Shown: positions 34,501-46,661, numbered from the stretch's first letter. The stretch: 64,000 bases of DNA from Actinostola sp. cb2023 (GCA_033675265.1 JAUJYZ010000214.1:137001-201000), one strand, 5' to 3'. A program made the numbers and translations. The notes: generated by a model not told the origin, from the letters alone.

Positions 34501-37500
34501 TTCAATTATCATGTGATCACTATTTGGTCTCTCATTTTCTCTTTGGATCTGCCTCTAATGGATTTGATTTCAATAAACAAGCCACAAAATATCAACATTT
34601 CCAACTCAAAACACAAACATCTTTCAAACTATTCAAATGTTAAAAGCTTCCTTGGTTTACTTTACTCTTGGAAGTTCTGTAGTGTCAGAAAAGTTTAATT
34701 TTACAGGTTTAAACTAAATTAGTTTGCTTGAGATCATGGAATATAAATTAGTAATTACTCAAACTTTCCATGCAAAGTAGAATAATATTCTTATTTATTT
34801 ACAACAATGATCTTTAGAAACTGTATCTTCAATTTTCTCTACATGTATGTATTTTAGAAAGTTTGAAACCCAGCTGACAAAAAATGTGTGAAACCAAATT
34901 AAACCACACAACAATTTCAAATAGAATTGTTAATTTGCAGGTGTCATGTTTTCAATGGATTAAAATTCAACATTTGTTTTCAGAAAGGAAAAGAAATTGA
35001 AGAGAAATGTTTAGACTTGTTGGGATGTATGTATGTTCAGTAAAACGGCCCTAGGTTACCACGGTCAACAAAGTTGAATGCAAATATGTACTTATTCTTG
35101 ATAAAGGTTTACTTGTATTCAAATACAACAATGAAGTGGAGAACCTTAAAATAGAAAAAAACTGCATCTACAATATAAATTGTAAAGCGCATAGAACAGA
35201 AATTGTATATGCGCTATATATTATTATATTAAAAACAAAATAAAAAATTATACCGTAATAAAAATTATAAAAAGTTCACATTTAAAAATTATTATAAAAC
35301 ATTCTGTTTTAATTTGGAGCTAATTTAAATGCACAGATATGTTGACACTGGAAGAAGAACAATTTTAGGGTTTTCTTTAAAACTGCTCAATATATTTGCA
35401 AACACAATAATAGTCTTTCTTGAGTTTGTTTCTAAAATAATTATCATCAAAGACATAATAGTCAGTAAAGTTCATCATTTATTCAAAAACTACATATCTT
35501 CTAAGTATTATTAATTCCCCTAAAAATTGTTGTAAAATTGCAGCAGAGTTTGTAAGAGTTTTATGTCTGCAGGCTTTGTACTTGAAATAGCTAAATGCTT
35601 TGATTATAATCATCCCTACAGGGTTCTTATAAACTAGGAATTAACATACAAATAACAGACAATGCCTTTTTGATATTTGCCATCAATAGCAGGTAACACA
35701 ATACACATGGCAAAAAACATTAGAAGCAAGTCAGCTGCTCTAGATATATATCAATCTACCGAACACATTGATAAAGGCACCATGTTTACAAATCATTTCC
35801 TTTGTAAATGTAGAAGCTATTTCCTCAAGAGCCCTCACTCCCTAATTTCAAATTGATGGGTTGGTTTGATGGCAGTCTGTGTTTGTACTGAGCCTGGGTA
35901 AGTGTCATAATTATGCTCTCATGCTGTCTCTACAGCATACCCCAAACTTTTCCTGATTTATAAAGTAAATACTAAATATCTATATTAAAACATACTTTTA
36001 GGTGATGTTAAGATCTTATGATAAAATATTTACAAATAAAAAAACATGTTCGCAATTAGTCATTCAAAGACTGGCCTCATATAGTCAACAAAGAACAGTC
36101 TTTAAATCCATGTTAGTTCAGTTGCAAAAAGTGTTGGTAAAATATATTAGGTTCAGGAGTAAACGGGTGTTACCCATAGTTCACCAGAAGCAACGGAAAC
36201 CTTTTTATTACCAAAAAAACTGGTCATTAATAATCACACTGCGGGTAGCATATGACACATTTGTCTCAGTTCAGACATCCTCTTGTCCAATGAACATAAG
36301 ATGTTCATCAGATAATGCACATCTCAATACAAAGAATTGCAACTCAAAACTGAGCTAAATTAAAGCATCCTATGTAGAGGAAAGTGTGTTATGACACTTA
36401 TGTTTTATATTATATGGGGTGTTTCTTGATAAAGTGACAAAAGACACCAAACTAGTGATTAATATATAATCGGTAGACCATCTATCACCATAGGTGACAA
36501 TTGCAGTTGTTAGCCATGCTTTATTCTACAATGATACCCAACTAAGTCAGCAAACATCATCGGACAGTACTGGTTAATTTCAGTGTCTGGCACGCCTGCT
36601 TTTTATGACAGTACAATGTCACGGAGTAGCTGGTTCCTATCAGTCTCTTTGCGCGCTTAGGCAGTCTGGTGGTTTCGTTAAGATCGTATAAATTATCAGA
36701 GTAAGGCCATTAGTCCAGTCAACCGAGTCTTTGACACGTTTCGATGGGCGCACGGAAAAGCAGCGCCATAAACTGAAAACACCAGAAACCAAAGAACAAA
36801 ACTAAAAGTACAAGAAAAAATGACTTACCGCATCAGCTTGAGACTGATCTTTAAACTGTACAAAAGCGAACCCTCTAAAGTAAAAATATTAAAGAATGAA
36901 AAATAAAAACTCTGTCTGCTGCAGACAAAGCCAACAGTCATTTGCATTTCATTTGGTTAATGGATTTCAACATTGCAAGTTAGACAGTTATTACGGCGTA
37001 AATCGAACGCGTTCGCGTCACACTAAATCGTCGCTTGGAGATGACAACTCTACTCCAAGCTGAAGTCACGAACCTCAAAATACAACAAAACTCAAACAAA
37101 ACGGCTAACACTCAACAAAGGAGATCCATAATTAGCAACTGACTTCCTAGACCTTGTGTTTTCGAGTCAAAACAGAAAGTTCCGGGTTGCGCTTGTATAT
37201 TGGTGCGCGAGCCTTCGTTCGCATGTGGTTGGCTATCAATGGAAAACCTTTCGGAATACGAGTTCGCTGAATCGCCCGCAGAATATCTCTGCCCTGTCAG
37301 GGGTATGTTTATCCAGAAATTAAGAAAGCTATGTTTCCTTGCCATAATAGTAGTCTTTGAGTTCATCAAGTAAACATAGGAGTCCAATAAAAACATTGTC
37401 GAGTGTGACCGGTAAAGGTGTTATATTTGTAACTTTGAATAACGAAATATTGCTTGGCGCGTTAAAGAGGAAAAAGAGTTCGAATCAAACGCAAAAGTAG

Positions 37501-38284
37501 ATCTTTACACCATCCGTCTAGATTAAATATGTAAACCGTTGAAGCAGCACGTGGCACTGAACAAGAGGAGAAAAGTAGTACAAATAAGACAGTAGAGTTT
37601 TATAGTTATTCTGCCACCTAAAGTGTTAAACATATTCAGAAACATCTCGCCATCAGACTCACCGTGGTCGACCAGACATCGCATCAAATTTAATATCTAC
37701 GCCAACTACTTCCCCAAACCGAGAGAAATACTCCTTTAAACCGTCTAAAAGATAAATAAAAATCCAGAATTACAAAAAGCCGTATCGCTATCACTCGCCG
37801 GCTACAAAAGTACATCACTGAATATTCAAGAATTGAATGAAATATTGAAGTTACAAAGCCATTTGACTGCAATTATTCCTTACCTTTTGACGTATCATAG
37901 TTTAAACCTCCCACAAAAAGCTTCCTGGAGAATAAAAGCAAAGTTAGCCCACGTTCTTGTCCAAGAACTGAGACACGAATGTACGTGTTCTTATTCCAAC
38001 TTTAAAAATATATTAGAAATTGATGTTCCGCCGAAATAACGAAATATCAGCGGCCAAGAACAGCTAACTGAATACAAAGAGCTTGTAGGTCTTGAATCAA
38101 AGAAGAAGAATGAAGAAGAATATTTTATGGATAATTCGTTGTAAAGTGAGATATTGAGCCCCTGTAAGGAAGAATCACGCTTGGATCGATCAACTCACCC
38201 TGTGTCATCGTTTTTACTCATTCTAGATTTGTTTGGTGCCAATGAAGAATCAATGAATCCGTTTAGAACATCACCTTCAGACAT
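22593..38284 (-). CDS. hnRNP A/B/D-type RNA-binding protein, two RRMs
   Basis: Eleven exons join in frame to 304 residues: 38284-38199, 37924-37884, 37744-37663, 36874-36829, 34480-34442, 33765-33733, 25901-25803, 25639-25591, 24822-24740, 23928-23835 and 22855-22593 (TGA at 22595-22593). RRM1 (about 29-106) has RNP2 KLFVGGL and RNP1 RGFAFVQF at 70-77. RRM2 (about 115-192) has KIFVGGL and RGFCFVSF at 158-165, then VEVKRALPKE. The tail (218-304) is rich in Gly, Ala and Tyr, a low-complexity region typical of this family. The linker with IDPK and the KKIFVGGL join place it with hnRNP D/AB/DL; Musashi and DAZAP1 are less likely. Such proteins bind nuclear pre-mRNA and AU-rich mRNA and affect splicing and stability. 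The exon 8 donor is a weak GTCACT. Intron 6 is 7.8 kb and mostly repeats. Confidence 0.93.
22946..22998. repeat. Mini-hairpin of the CACAGG(A/C)AGCCC family
   Basis: TGGGCTCCCTGTGGTAAAA and CACCACAGGAAACCCAA form a 53 bp foldback in the last hnRNP intron, the smallest member of the family at 14466-14778. Confidence 0.6.
23297..23592. mobile_element. MITE with 75 bp inverted arms in an hnRNP intron
   Basis: TATACACCCATTCCAAAAAT at the left is inverted at the right. The arms include CGAAAGCAACAAGCCAGAAG and GACGACCGCAAAGGACATTG. Open frames across it are by-products of the arms. Confidence 0.85.
24078..24590 (+). repeat. Four tandem tRNA-like units, about 130 bp apart
   Basis: Units begin near 24078, 24233, 24364 and 24494. 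Each has CCTAGTTGGTATGTGCGCTG (A-box-like), an anticodon-loop-like CTGCTAA as in tRNA-Ser(GCT), and AGTAGTTCAATCCTCGGTGA (B-box-like). In the better units AAGTGTG at the start can pair with CACACTT at the end as a 7 bp acceptor stem. The inner stems are imperfect, so these look like tandem SINE heads, not functional tRNA genes. They lie in an intron and antisense to the hnRNP gene. Confidence 0.7.
24905..24992 (+). repeat. Single tRNA-derived element with Pol III-like terminator
   Basis: TAGCTCAGTTAGTAGAGCA gives a normal D arm (GCTC/GAGC). TTTGC/GCAAA can form an anticodon stem with an enlarged loop. GTGGG-TTCAATT-CCCAC is an exact T arm. The acceptor pairs only partly, and a run of eight T follows. 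It is best read as a SINE head or tRNA pseudogene. Confidence 0.6.
25213..25525. mobile_element. Two adjacent inverted-repeat MITEs
   Basis: 25213-25326 has AATTAGTCAACAAAGGCGAG against GCCTGAGGTGACTAATTATT. 25328-25525 has perfect 26 bp arms beginning TTTAGTAGAATTACACAGGT and ending at 25525. Both lie in the hnRNP intron between exons 8 and 9. Confidence 0.75.
26032..26190. mobile_element. MITE with CAGGGCCGTAGCCGCCAGT termini
   Basis: CAGGGCCGTAGCCGCCAGT pairs with ACTGGCAGCTATGGCCCTG. Inner AGTGGTCCGGTTT and ACCGGACCAACCG words extend the fold. Confidence 0.75.
26324..27616. mobile_element. 1.29 kb element with about 65 bp terminal inverted repeats
   Basis: TTTGAGAAAGGAATCTTTGT begins a left arm that includes CATGGACCTAATAATAATCT; it is inverted at the right end. 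Next to the left arm a hairpin (26373-26456, ACACTATAGTTGCTAATGC and its inverse) repeats the inner arm sequence. A 76-codon plus-strand frame at 27316-27543 (MKIAGFSLGKKAVVACGCK...) is unidentified and may be a transposase remnant. Confidence 0.8.
27886..27996. mobile_element. Hairpin MITE with TTAACCGAGC arms
   Basis: TATTAACCGAGCTTGGTCGG and its inverse ending CCGCTCGGTTAATA, with inner GGAAAATCTTGACCTCGGTC, fold into a nearly perfect hairpin of about 48 bp arms. Confidence 0.85.
28381..28870. repeat. 32 bp minisatellite, each unit with a CCAATCA box
   Basis: About fifteen head-to-tail units of GTGATAGGCTGTGCACTGTA-ACCAATCATAAC. Units vary mainly in the last six bases (ATAACA, ATAACG, ATGAGG, AGGAGG). 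The array is gapless, so it is not a spacer-type array. It lies in the 7.8 kb hnRNP intron. Confidence 0.95.
29107..29206. repeat. (GAAT)n and (AAAATCCT)n short repeats
   Basis: About eight GAAT units at 29107-29140 are followed by four AAAATCCT units at 29170-29203. Confidence 0.9.
31201..32822. mobile_element. 1.62 kb DNA transposon inserted in the 57 bp minisatellite
   Basis: The terminal inverted repeats start CACGATGGTC at 31201 and end GACCATCGTG at 32822. The similarity runs about 32 bp (AGTTGCTAAGGAA against TTCCTTAGCAACC). The host unit reads ...TTGTCT on the left and TCTGATT... on the right, so TCT is a 3 bp target duplication. CAC...GTG ends with a 3 bp duplication fit CMC/EnSpm-like elements better than hAT or mariner; this class call is an inference. 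It may be non-autonomous. Confidence 0.85.
31697..32010 (+). CDS. Possible two-exon frame inside the inserted transposon
   Basis: ATGG in a good context at 31697 opens MASNSSEQASTT and reaches an AAG/GTAAGA donor at 31734. A TTTTAG acceptor before 31869 resumes the frame in phase, giving REIHLCKKSRKCGKDDSHSA and stopping at 32008-32010 (59 residues). The Cys/Lys-rich core could chelate zinc, but no family is recognised. A shifted frame continues as GIPQVLNKMKRDFNDQNEKY, so this could be a decayed longer protein. A minus-strand frame (32610-32416, starting MSENGSMQSGELNADQTTGM) is equally unidentified. Confidence 0.3.
34496..36828. other. hnRNP intron 4, no further gene
   Basis: AT-rich intronic sequence. 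Around 35175-35235 TTGTAAAGCGCATAGAAC and GCGCTATATATTATTATATT resemble a LINE 3' tail. A plus-strand frame of 118 codons at 36002-36355 has no recognisable domain and is probably chance. Confidence 0.5.
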
Positions 38285-38540
38285 AATAATGATTCTCACA
38301 ACTCTGCAGGCTTCAAATTAGTTGGAAATCATGGCAAAAGCCCATAGATTCTCCATCCACTAAGCCCATATACCACTGGAAGCAGAATGCTCAACATTCC
38401 AACCAACCATACCAAAGCATTGTGGGAAAACCCTTCCATCATTCACGTGATCCAAACAAACCCTTCTCATTGGCTAATGCTTCCTAATACTCACCTCGCA
38501 AAGGATCCTGGTTGAAAATGATTGGCTAAGTAGCCAGACA
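38285..38540 (-). promoter_or_regulatory. Probable hnRNP promoter region
   Basis: Read on the minus strand, two CCAAT boxes (TTAGCCAATC-type, around 38470 and 38522), a CACGTG E-box near 38444 and TTTCCCACAATGCTTT (38429-38414), which resembles a ZNF143-type core, lie 130-250 bp upstream of the start codon. There is no TATA box. This is motif reading only. Confidence 0.4.
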
Positions 38541-41500
38541 TTGAAAGGCGGTACTTGAGCAAGGCCAATATTCACCACTCGTCATGGATAATATAAGGCC
38601 ATTTGCTTGATATTTTCGAAGCTAATTTTGGCAGGTTGACATAATATGCAAGGCACGCGATGGTTCGGACAATCACGCAATCAGGATCCCATGAAATGCG
38701 CATTTTATTCGTTCAATTTGTTATATACTGATCATCTTTAGAACTGATCAAAACTGTTCAGTGCTACAAATTTATAGCTTGTTCAGCTCTGTTCATCCAG
38801 GACTTAGTTATTCCACCAATCAGAAAGCGCCAACGAATTGTTCCGAATATTCAAAACGCTAAAAAAGCAGTCGAGCCGAACAAAACAGCGCGAAATAGAT
38901 CTCCCGCATCGCGAAACACTATACTCTGATCTAATAACTACAAATAACAATAAAAACTAGCAAGAGTATCAACTAAACAAAGATAGAGGCGTGGTCGACA
39001 TTGCATAGCTGCGAGAGTTTAGGCTCGTGCCTTGTAAGCCTTACAACCTGTGACGCTAACAGCAAGCTATAAACAGTTCATTTTATATGAGTTAACAGAT
39101 TAACGTATTGAGAACTTGTCAAGCTGTCAGCACTCTCGCACACAACAATTTTATAAACTTCGCCGAGTATTTCAAGTTACTCCAGTACTGATATAAGTAA
39201 TAATAAAATTAATAATTATTTTTATCTTCAATAAATTATCGATGTTTGTCTGTTGTTAACTGTTTGGATTCAGCGGTGATAATCGCGAGTTATTTCGTCC
39301 GTTGCTTTTACAGCAGTGAATTGAAATTCGTGCAATTTCAGTCAATCTGTCAGTTGTTTACAAATACTGATCAGACTCATAAATAATGAATTATTTCTAA
39401 TGTTAATTGTAACACAAAATGCGTTCGAAGTATGTCTGTCTCTTACGAAAAAGTAAATATTTTGCTATAAAAATATACTAAAAACAAGTTTCTGATCACT
39501 GCCGCTGCGATCTGAAGTTTCCATGCTCAGTAAACTGTACGAGTCTGTAATCATCGCCATCATTGTGATCCAGTGGCTGTTGCTTCAGATAAACTATGCC
39601 CGGCTTAGTGTTTTTTAGTTCGTTTGAAGTCATTGTGTCGAATAATCGCGCGCGATTCCCTTGAGCAAATTGGAAAAAGTTGTAGAACTTGGCAAGCAAG
39701 GTGTTTAGATCTAAAAAATACTAAAATACTATTAAAAGTATTGCTAACGACAAAACCCCGTATAGACTGATACAGTCAGTCGATTCAAAACACGGTTTAA
39801 ATCGCGGCTTCGTTCATCAAAAAAATTCCCTAGTTTTGTCTGTGTGCAGGTGTAGATTATATCTTGACTGGTCTTGACTTCTACTATACTACATCGACAT
39901 TGACTAGCTCAGCTAGTAAGCCCTAGTCATGCCTACTCAAGCTTATCCTTCATCTGTTTTACGACATTTCTTTAAAGTCTTTCTTTTATGTTTTTAATCG
40001 AAAAGAAAGAAGTAAAGATGTTAATCTTCATCAAAATAGTCAAGTGTCATTGATACCCATGGATCACGCCATAAAGGAGTAAACTGTTTGTTTGTCTGTC
40101 GTGTTTGATTCGCAGAAGGCCACTGACTTACTGCGGTATTGGGCTTTAATACTACGAACTATTATACTACGAACTCTTAAAGGTTTAAACATCGTGAAGT
40201 TCGCTTGTGAACGAACGGAAGTCTTTTAGCATATTGACATATGGGAATCAGTTAAGCATGTATTAATTCTTAGTTCAGTTGCTAAACTCTTGTAACTCAT
40301 GGTGCGCAACATAGGAACACGGGCACCACTCTCTACGGGTAGTCATCAGAACATGCACACATCAGTCAACTTAATCTCATTTTCGACTTCTTTTTCTCCT
40401 TTCTTAAAAACAATAGTGTTTAAGCGCAGGTAAGCCGTTCGTTTTTCTTTTGTTGTCTCCAGTCAGTCCAGTAATATGCAACGACCGTGTCGTTTGAGTG
40501 CATGTGGACTTTGTGAAGTGAGACAAAAAGCTGATGCCATAAATTTTCAGTGCATAGAGACAACGTTTTCAGTGCATAGAGACAACGTTTTCAGTGCGAG
40601 AAGTGACACTATCGAGACATTTTCAAATTCATGTCAGTAAGACTAAACCTAAAACATATATAGTTATTACTCGTTTAAAAATGCTTTTATGGCAGATTTA
40701 GTTGGCGACGCCACAGCGGTCATCCTATCTCCCTATATACTACCAGTTCAGCGATCTCAATATCCAATAAAATATCATAATTCAACAGTTTCTTAGTTTG
40801 GTATGTTTGATAGCATTAAAAGCTTAAAGAGTTGAGGTTTATGATTTCGTTTTGACGGCAGTGTCCATCGACAACAAACGTGAAAAGATTTTTAAAATGA
40901 AAGGAAGTGGCCAGTAATTATACTTTACTGATTGTTTAAAAGCTGAAGATCGTGCGGAACCTCAAAACGGAATCAGCTCATTTGAATGATTCAGATTGAA
41001 TACCAAACTTAAGCACCGGCCTTTTGTGAAAACGAAAGGTGAAGCAAAAAATAGACGAGGACGTCAAGTGTCTGACATCATGCATGTCTAGAAGTGCCGT
41101 GTAAACGAATAGTTTAATGATATACAAAGTAGTTTTACTCCAAAGTGTTAATTCTGAGAAGCTTCTCAACATGCCATAGACATGCAGACGTCCCCCTCAG
41201 TCTGGCAGTAGACTGACAAAGAGTTAGTGACCCATGCAGTTTATCAAAAATATCCGTTCTACTGTGATCAGTGCAGAGATAATCTAATTTGTTTTCTTCA
41301 TCAGAAAAATTGATATTTCAAAAGTTAGAAAGAGCTGGAGTACACTACAAATGAATGTACTACATGTGACCATTATGCATGCATGTCAATGCATACATGT
41401 GTCGACCGCTATATATATGCATGTCAATCAGTATAATATGACTGATCTATACCGTTGCGTGCCGCGATTGCTTGCCGGCATACAAGGGCTGGTATAAATA

Positions 41501-42302
41501 TTTATGTTAATTTAGTTGTATAAAGTATAAAGATACCCATAAAGTTCTTCTGAGCTAGCGTTAGCCCTATCCATTTGACTTTATATGACTTGTATGCCGA
41601 ACTTGTATGACTTATATGACCGGCGGCTATCAACAAACACCGCGGGCAGCGAAAACAGCGACGGAACTGAAAGCAAGCTAAAAATAGCTAGTAACACTAA
41701 CAACGAACCTGTAGCACCGTCTTATATATGACCGAGTGACGACAATAGTTAAATATGGAAAGAATACAAAAACAGGACGACCATTCAGTATCTATTGACG
41801 TCAAACCTGCCCAGACGACTTCCACAACCGGACTGAGAAATAATGCCGAATGATGCTTGAAAAACATCATTCAAATGGCCTTCATCAGACATGATGTTAT
41901 TTTTATAGTAAAGTTTTAAAATAGGTTTTGTCATTGTTGGTGCTTTTCTTTGAAATACACCGCGACTATAAATATAGCAACATCTTCAAACAAGCAGGAT
42001 TAAGAACTCTTCCTCTCAGTCTAAACAAGGAAGGCAAGCCTTTTCTTAGCGGAATAAGTCATTGTCTTTTTTGTACCTAATGCAAATGGCCGCACAGTAA
42101 AACCTCTCGATGACACTGGTGTTTGACTGGGAAATGTGGTAAGTAATCGCGCTTAGGCTGGAAGTGGTTGGCCAACAATAGTCGGGCAGCAAGAAACTTG
42201 TCAGTATTAGTGGTTTTGCCGTGTGGTGTATAGAAGGTTATAGAGCGTTACTTTTTGACGCAAGAAAATTTGCGTGAAAAGCAGTTGGCTCCGGCAATAT
42301 GC
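38541..42302. other. Gene-free region upstream of the hnRNP gene
   Basis: No exon with credible borders was found. CAGTGCATAGAGACAACGTTT is tandemly repeated near 40548-40592. TACATG-rich stretches occur near 41360-41420. Weak minus-strand frames at 39699-39496 and 41172-40978 are not recognised. Confidence 0.4.
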
Positions 42303-42530
42303 AATATATCGGCCGATACCCGACCGTTCTTCGATCCCTATATAATGTCTCACTAAGCTGACCCTCTATGAATCGACCGATGCCCGACCGTTCTTCGATC
42401 CCTATATAATGTCTCACTAAGCTGACCCTCTATGAATCGACCGATGCCCGACCGTTCTTCGATCCCTAATGCCTCACTAAGCTGACCCTCTATGAATCGA
42501 CCGATGCCCGACCGTTCTTCGATCCCTCTA
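42303..42530. repeat. Tandem repeat, about 64 bp unit, four copies
   Basis: Units run from CGACCGATGCCCGACCGTTC through GTCTCACTAAGCTGACCCTC. One copy lacks the TATATA part. It sits in gene-free DNA. Confidence 0.9.
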
Positions 42531-43745
42531 TTACTCAGCCATCACTAATATAGCACGGACGATTGAGGTGAAGAGGTAAGGTTGATTTCCCACGCTATTT
42601 GGTAGAATAAGAACGTTGTGGTTGGTAGTGTCATACTGTTGGTGAACTTTCTGATCGATTGCTCAGTGTTGATTCAGTTCATCGAGTTCGTTTGTCCTGC
42701 GTTGTCGTTGTTACTAGTTGTGTTGTGTTGGTGGGCGTAGCCATTGTGCAGGTTGTAATTGCATGGTGGTTATGCCGGTTGATTGTTGTTGTTAGTATGC
42801 TGCATGCAAAGAACAGATGTCCTCATACTACTGACCTATTCAAGCACTAATATATCGTCAAGGTGACCTACGTCTGCATGCCTGGTCATTTCACGGGCTT
42901 TGAGGGGCGTTAAAGAGTTTTATCTTACAACCACGAGGACCCAGATCGTCGTCTCCCACGCTTGATGGGAGAAACCTTACCTTCGAAAAGCTGTTTGAAA
43001 AACCTACAAGATGGAAGGCGATCAGACTTCCTAATAATAAATGAATGGAAGTAAACACATTGACATTGAAAAGCTGCATGGGAAACGAAAAGAGGATAGG
43101 AAGCATTATATTAAATCTGAAAAACAAGCGAATAACAGCAAACTTTAGAACAAAGAAACTGAATTAACAAGAGAGAAGAGAATTCCTCGCAACTCTTTTT
43201 CTTCAGGTTTCCAATTGCGCGGCTACGCTGTCGGTACTTGGCAAATAGACGACGGGTTCTTTCAGCGTCACTTTTCCTACTGACGACGATGTCTTCTCGC
43301 AAAACTGATTTCAACCGATGTCTTGGCTGCTGTCGGTCTGTATGAGACGCTAGCTAGACACTCTTTGCTCGTGATATGTTTGAAACGATTCAAGTAGTTG
43401 TTACATTTTTATTATGTGTCATTCAAATCAATTGGAAAGATTGACGAGGATAAATATTGCAATCGCCGCCAGAATATTTCACCACACGTTTTTATTGGTG
43501 ATTCACTCACGCTCCTTTTAGATATCCACCCGCGCTCCTTAGTTTCATCAACAACTATGAAGACGAAACAGCGCGGGTCTAAACACGGCCAAGTGAACGT
43601 AGGATAACAAATACATAATCTGATTTTTCCCACTTTATTGACCATGATCAAAAGAATGACCGGCGCAGAATGAAAATAGAATGATTGAAGACTCTTACAA
43701 AGCCGTGACGTTAACTTCCTTGCTTTCGAAACTGGTGTTAAAACA
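42531..43745. other. Gene-free region with weak frames
   Basis: A minus-strand frame at 43314-43111 begins MKSVLREDIVVSRKSDAERT and is basic and protein-like, but has no supported splice sites or family. A second at 43756-43412 is unrecognised. Confidence 0.35.
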
Positions 43746-43930
43746 ACGCGCGACACAAACCATATGAAGGATCCATATATGAAGAACTCATAGTATTTAA
43801 AAGCAATCGGCTATGGACGCGCGACACAAACCATATGAAGGATCCATATATGAAGAACTCATAGTATAAAGCAACCGGCTATGGACGCGCGACACAAACC
43901 ATATGAAGGATCCATATATGACTGAGAACT
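43746..43930. repeat. Tandem repeat, about 70 bp unit, three copies
   Basis: GACGCGCGACACAAACCATA-TGAAGGATCCATATATGA recurs three times, with GCAATCGGCTATG or GCAACCGGCTATG between copies. Confidence 0.9.
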
Positions 43931-45026
43931 CAAAAGCAATCTCGACTCCAGCCGGTTTCGTTCTGTCATAATAACTACGGCGAAATATTTCTGTTTAGGT
44001 TTACGTGTTGAATTTCGGGGTAAATTTCAATCTTAAACACATGAGAGCAGACTTCCTAACGCAATGTCTATAATGTAGTAATCATAACATCTTTGTACAT
44101 TCATCAATAATCAACTGTATATAAAAAAGCCTTTACCACAAGAGACTACGATTGAGGAAATAATGCCACAACAGATGCAAAGCATTTATGATTTTCGTTG
44201 ATTGACACGTTTGAGTATGGGTGTGGTTTTGTACCACGTGGTTGGTCATGCACCGGCACCGCTGTTTCAACTAAACGTGGCACTAGTGAAAGATCTGTGA
44301 CGCAACGGACGAAAATTAATACGTTACTGAACGTAAACACTTGTACAAGATTAGAAAACTATGCTATAAATATTCACGAATGAACTGATCTAAATATAGC
44401 TAATAGCACATTCATATATAACATCAAAACTCTTACTCGGTGGGCTTTCAATGATTTCGGCTTCAGTTGGTGATGTGGATTGTCGTGCAGTTCAGTGATT
44501 CAGTGAGTTTCTATTAACGAAATATTTGCGCTTTTTAGACTGGGAGAGTTTCAAAGACTGAACTTTGTACACTTGTTTCGTTGAAAGTGAAAAATCTCCC
44601 GAAAGTGAACGGAGAGAAGTCTAGTGAAGAAAGTGCAAGTCTACTATATTTTCCCATGTTTTGATATAGTGGAGAACATAATCAGAATATCTTATGTATT
44701 GCGTCACATTGTTAATTGTACTTGGAATAATTGCCTCTAGGTAATAATTAGCTGGTAGTAACGACCGATAAAAGGTTTCCAAATTTCTCATTAAAAATCT
44801 ACATATCCTAAGTACTACCCTATAATGGTTTAGAGACATGATCGACAGAGATACGTTAATGAAATACAACATTTTCAAAATTAGGTTGACGTAGGTTGTT
44901 TACACCTGTAGGCAGATGTCACGAGAGAGAGAAGGAAGCAACGCACCAAAGCGTAGTAGTCTGTGATCCAAACAAAAACGCGGCGAATACTTGCACGTAG
45001 CACAGGTTACTGTGCGTCGCTAGTAG
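43931..45026. other. Gene-free region
   Basis: CCACGTGGTTGG near 44236 and CACGTTTGAGTATGG are the only notable words. No exon was recognised. Confidence 0.4.
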
Positions 45027-46315
45027 GTAATAATAATAGTAGGTATTAATAATAGTAGGTAATAATAATAGTAGGTAATAATAATAGTAGGTAATAATAA
45101 TAGTAGGTAATAGTAATAGTAGTAATAGTTATAGTAGGTAATATAATAGTAGGTAATAGTAATAGTAGGTAATAATAATAGTAGGTAACTAAATAGTAAA
45201 ATATAAGGTAGGTAATAATAATAGTAGGTAATAATAATAGTAGGTAATAATAATAGTAGGTAATAATAATAGTAGGTAAATAATAGTAGGTAATAATAAT
45301 AGTAGGTAATAATAATAGTAGGTAATAATAATAGTAGGTAATAATAATAGTAGGTAATAATAATAGTAGGTAATAATAGTAGGTAGTATAATAATAGTAG
45401 TAGGTAATAATAATAATAGGTAATAATAATAGTAGGTAATAATAGTAGGTAATAGTAGTAGGTAATAATAATAGTAGGTAATAATAATAGTATAGTAGGT
45501 AATATAGATAGGTAATAATAATAGTAGGTAATAATAATAGTAGGTAATAATATAGTAGTAGGTAATAATAATAGTAGGTAATAATAATAGTAGGTAATAA
45601 TAATAATAGTAGGTAATAATAATAGTAGGTAATAATAATAGTAGGTAATAATAATAGTAGGTAATAATAATAGTAGGTAATAATAATATAGTAGGTAATA
45701 ATAATAGTAGGTAATAATAATAGTAGGTAATAATATAGTAGTATAATAATAATAATAGTAGGTAATAATAATAGTAGGTAATAATAATAGTAGGTAATAA
45801 TAATAGTAGGTAGGTAATAATAATAGTAGGTAATAATAGTAGTAGGTAATAATAATAGTAGGTAATAATAATAGTAGGTAATAATAATAGTAGGTAATAA
45901 TAATAGTAGGTAATAATAATAGTAGGTAATAATAATAGTAGGTAATAATAATAGTAGGTAATAATAATAGTAGGTAATAATAATAGTAGGTAATAATAAT
46001 AGTAGGTAATAATAATAATAGTAGGTAATAATAATAGTAGGTAATAATAATAGTAGGTAATAATAATAGTAGGTAATAATAATAGTAGGTAATAATAATA
46101 GTAGTAATAATAATAATAGTAGGTAATAATAATAGTAGGTAAGGTAATATAGGTAATAATAATAGTAGGTAATAATAATAGTAGGTAATAATAATAGTAG
46201 GTAATAATAATAGTAGGTAAATAATAGTAATAGTAGGTAATAATAATAGTAGTAGGTAGTAGGTAATAATAATAGTAGGTAATAATAATAATAGTAGGTA
46301 ATAATAATAGGTAGA
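45027..46315. repeat. 16 bp satellite-like array, 1.3 kb
   Basis: About eighty copies of GTAGGTAATAATAATA with occasional 3 bp or 1 bp length variants. Because 16 is not a multiple of three, the minus strand cycles through all frames and reads as a 16-residue Tyr/Leu/Pro-Thr-Ile repeat for more than 400 codons. This is a property of the array, not a gene. Confidence 0.95.
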
Positions 46316-46624
46316 TAGATTCATACCACCTGTTGCTTTTCTATTCACATTTTATATGTTTAGAAAAGAAACTAGAAAAAATACCTTAATCAACGAATAC
46401 TATTAAAATAGGGTCTGGTAATAGAGGAACTGGGGTGAAATTAAAACTTCTATATTTATACAACTTCACCTCAGGGCAATTGTGTCTTGCCATATACTAC
46501 AAGTCACTCATCACAAACCCACTCGCATAGATTACTTAGCGAAAAAATATTATTAACCAGACAATTAAGACGAAAGAACGTAAAATGATTATGTTACAAG
46601 ACTACTGGAAGGCTTGGTTTTGTC

Positions 46625-46626
<2 letters not shown>

Positions 46627-46661
<35 letters not shown>
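46627..46661. repeat. Poly(G) tract of 35
   Basis: An uninterrupted G run is followed by TAGGGGTACTTGG, a word close to the subterminal TAGGGGTGATCGG of the element at 19776. It may be a lone terminus of that family. An inverted ATGTGCGGCG / CGCCGCACAT pair spans 46699-46991. Confidence 0.85.

Noticed and set aside
36002..36358. 118-codon plus-strand frame in hnRNP intron 4
   Set aside because: AT-rich sequence with no recognisable domain, start context or splice sites, antisense in an intron.
45020..46348. 442-codon minus-strand frame rich in Tyr, Leu and Pro-Thr-Ile
   Set aside because: It is the translation of a 16 bp tandem repeat; the periodicity and absence of unique sequence explain the open frame.
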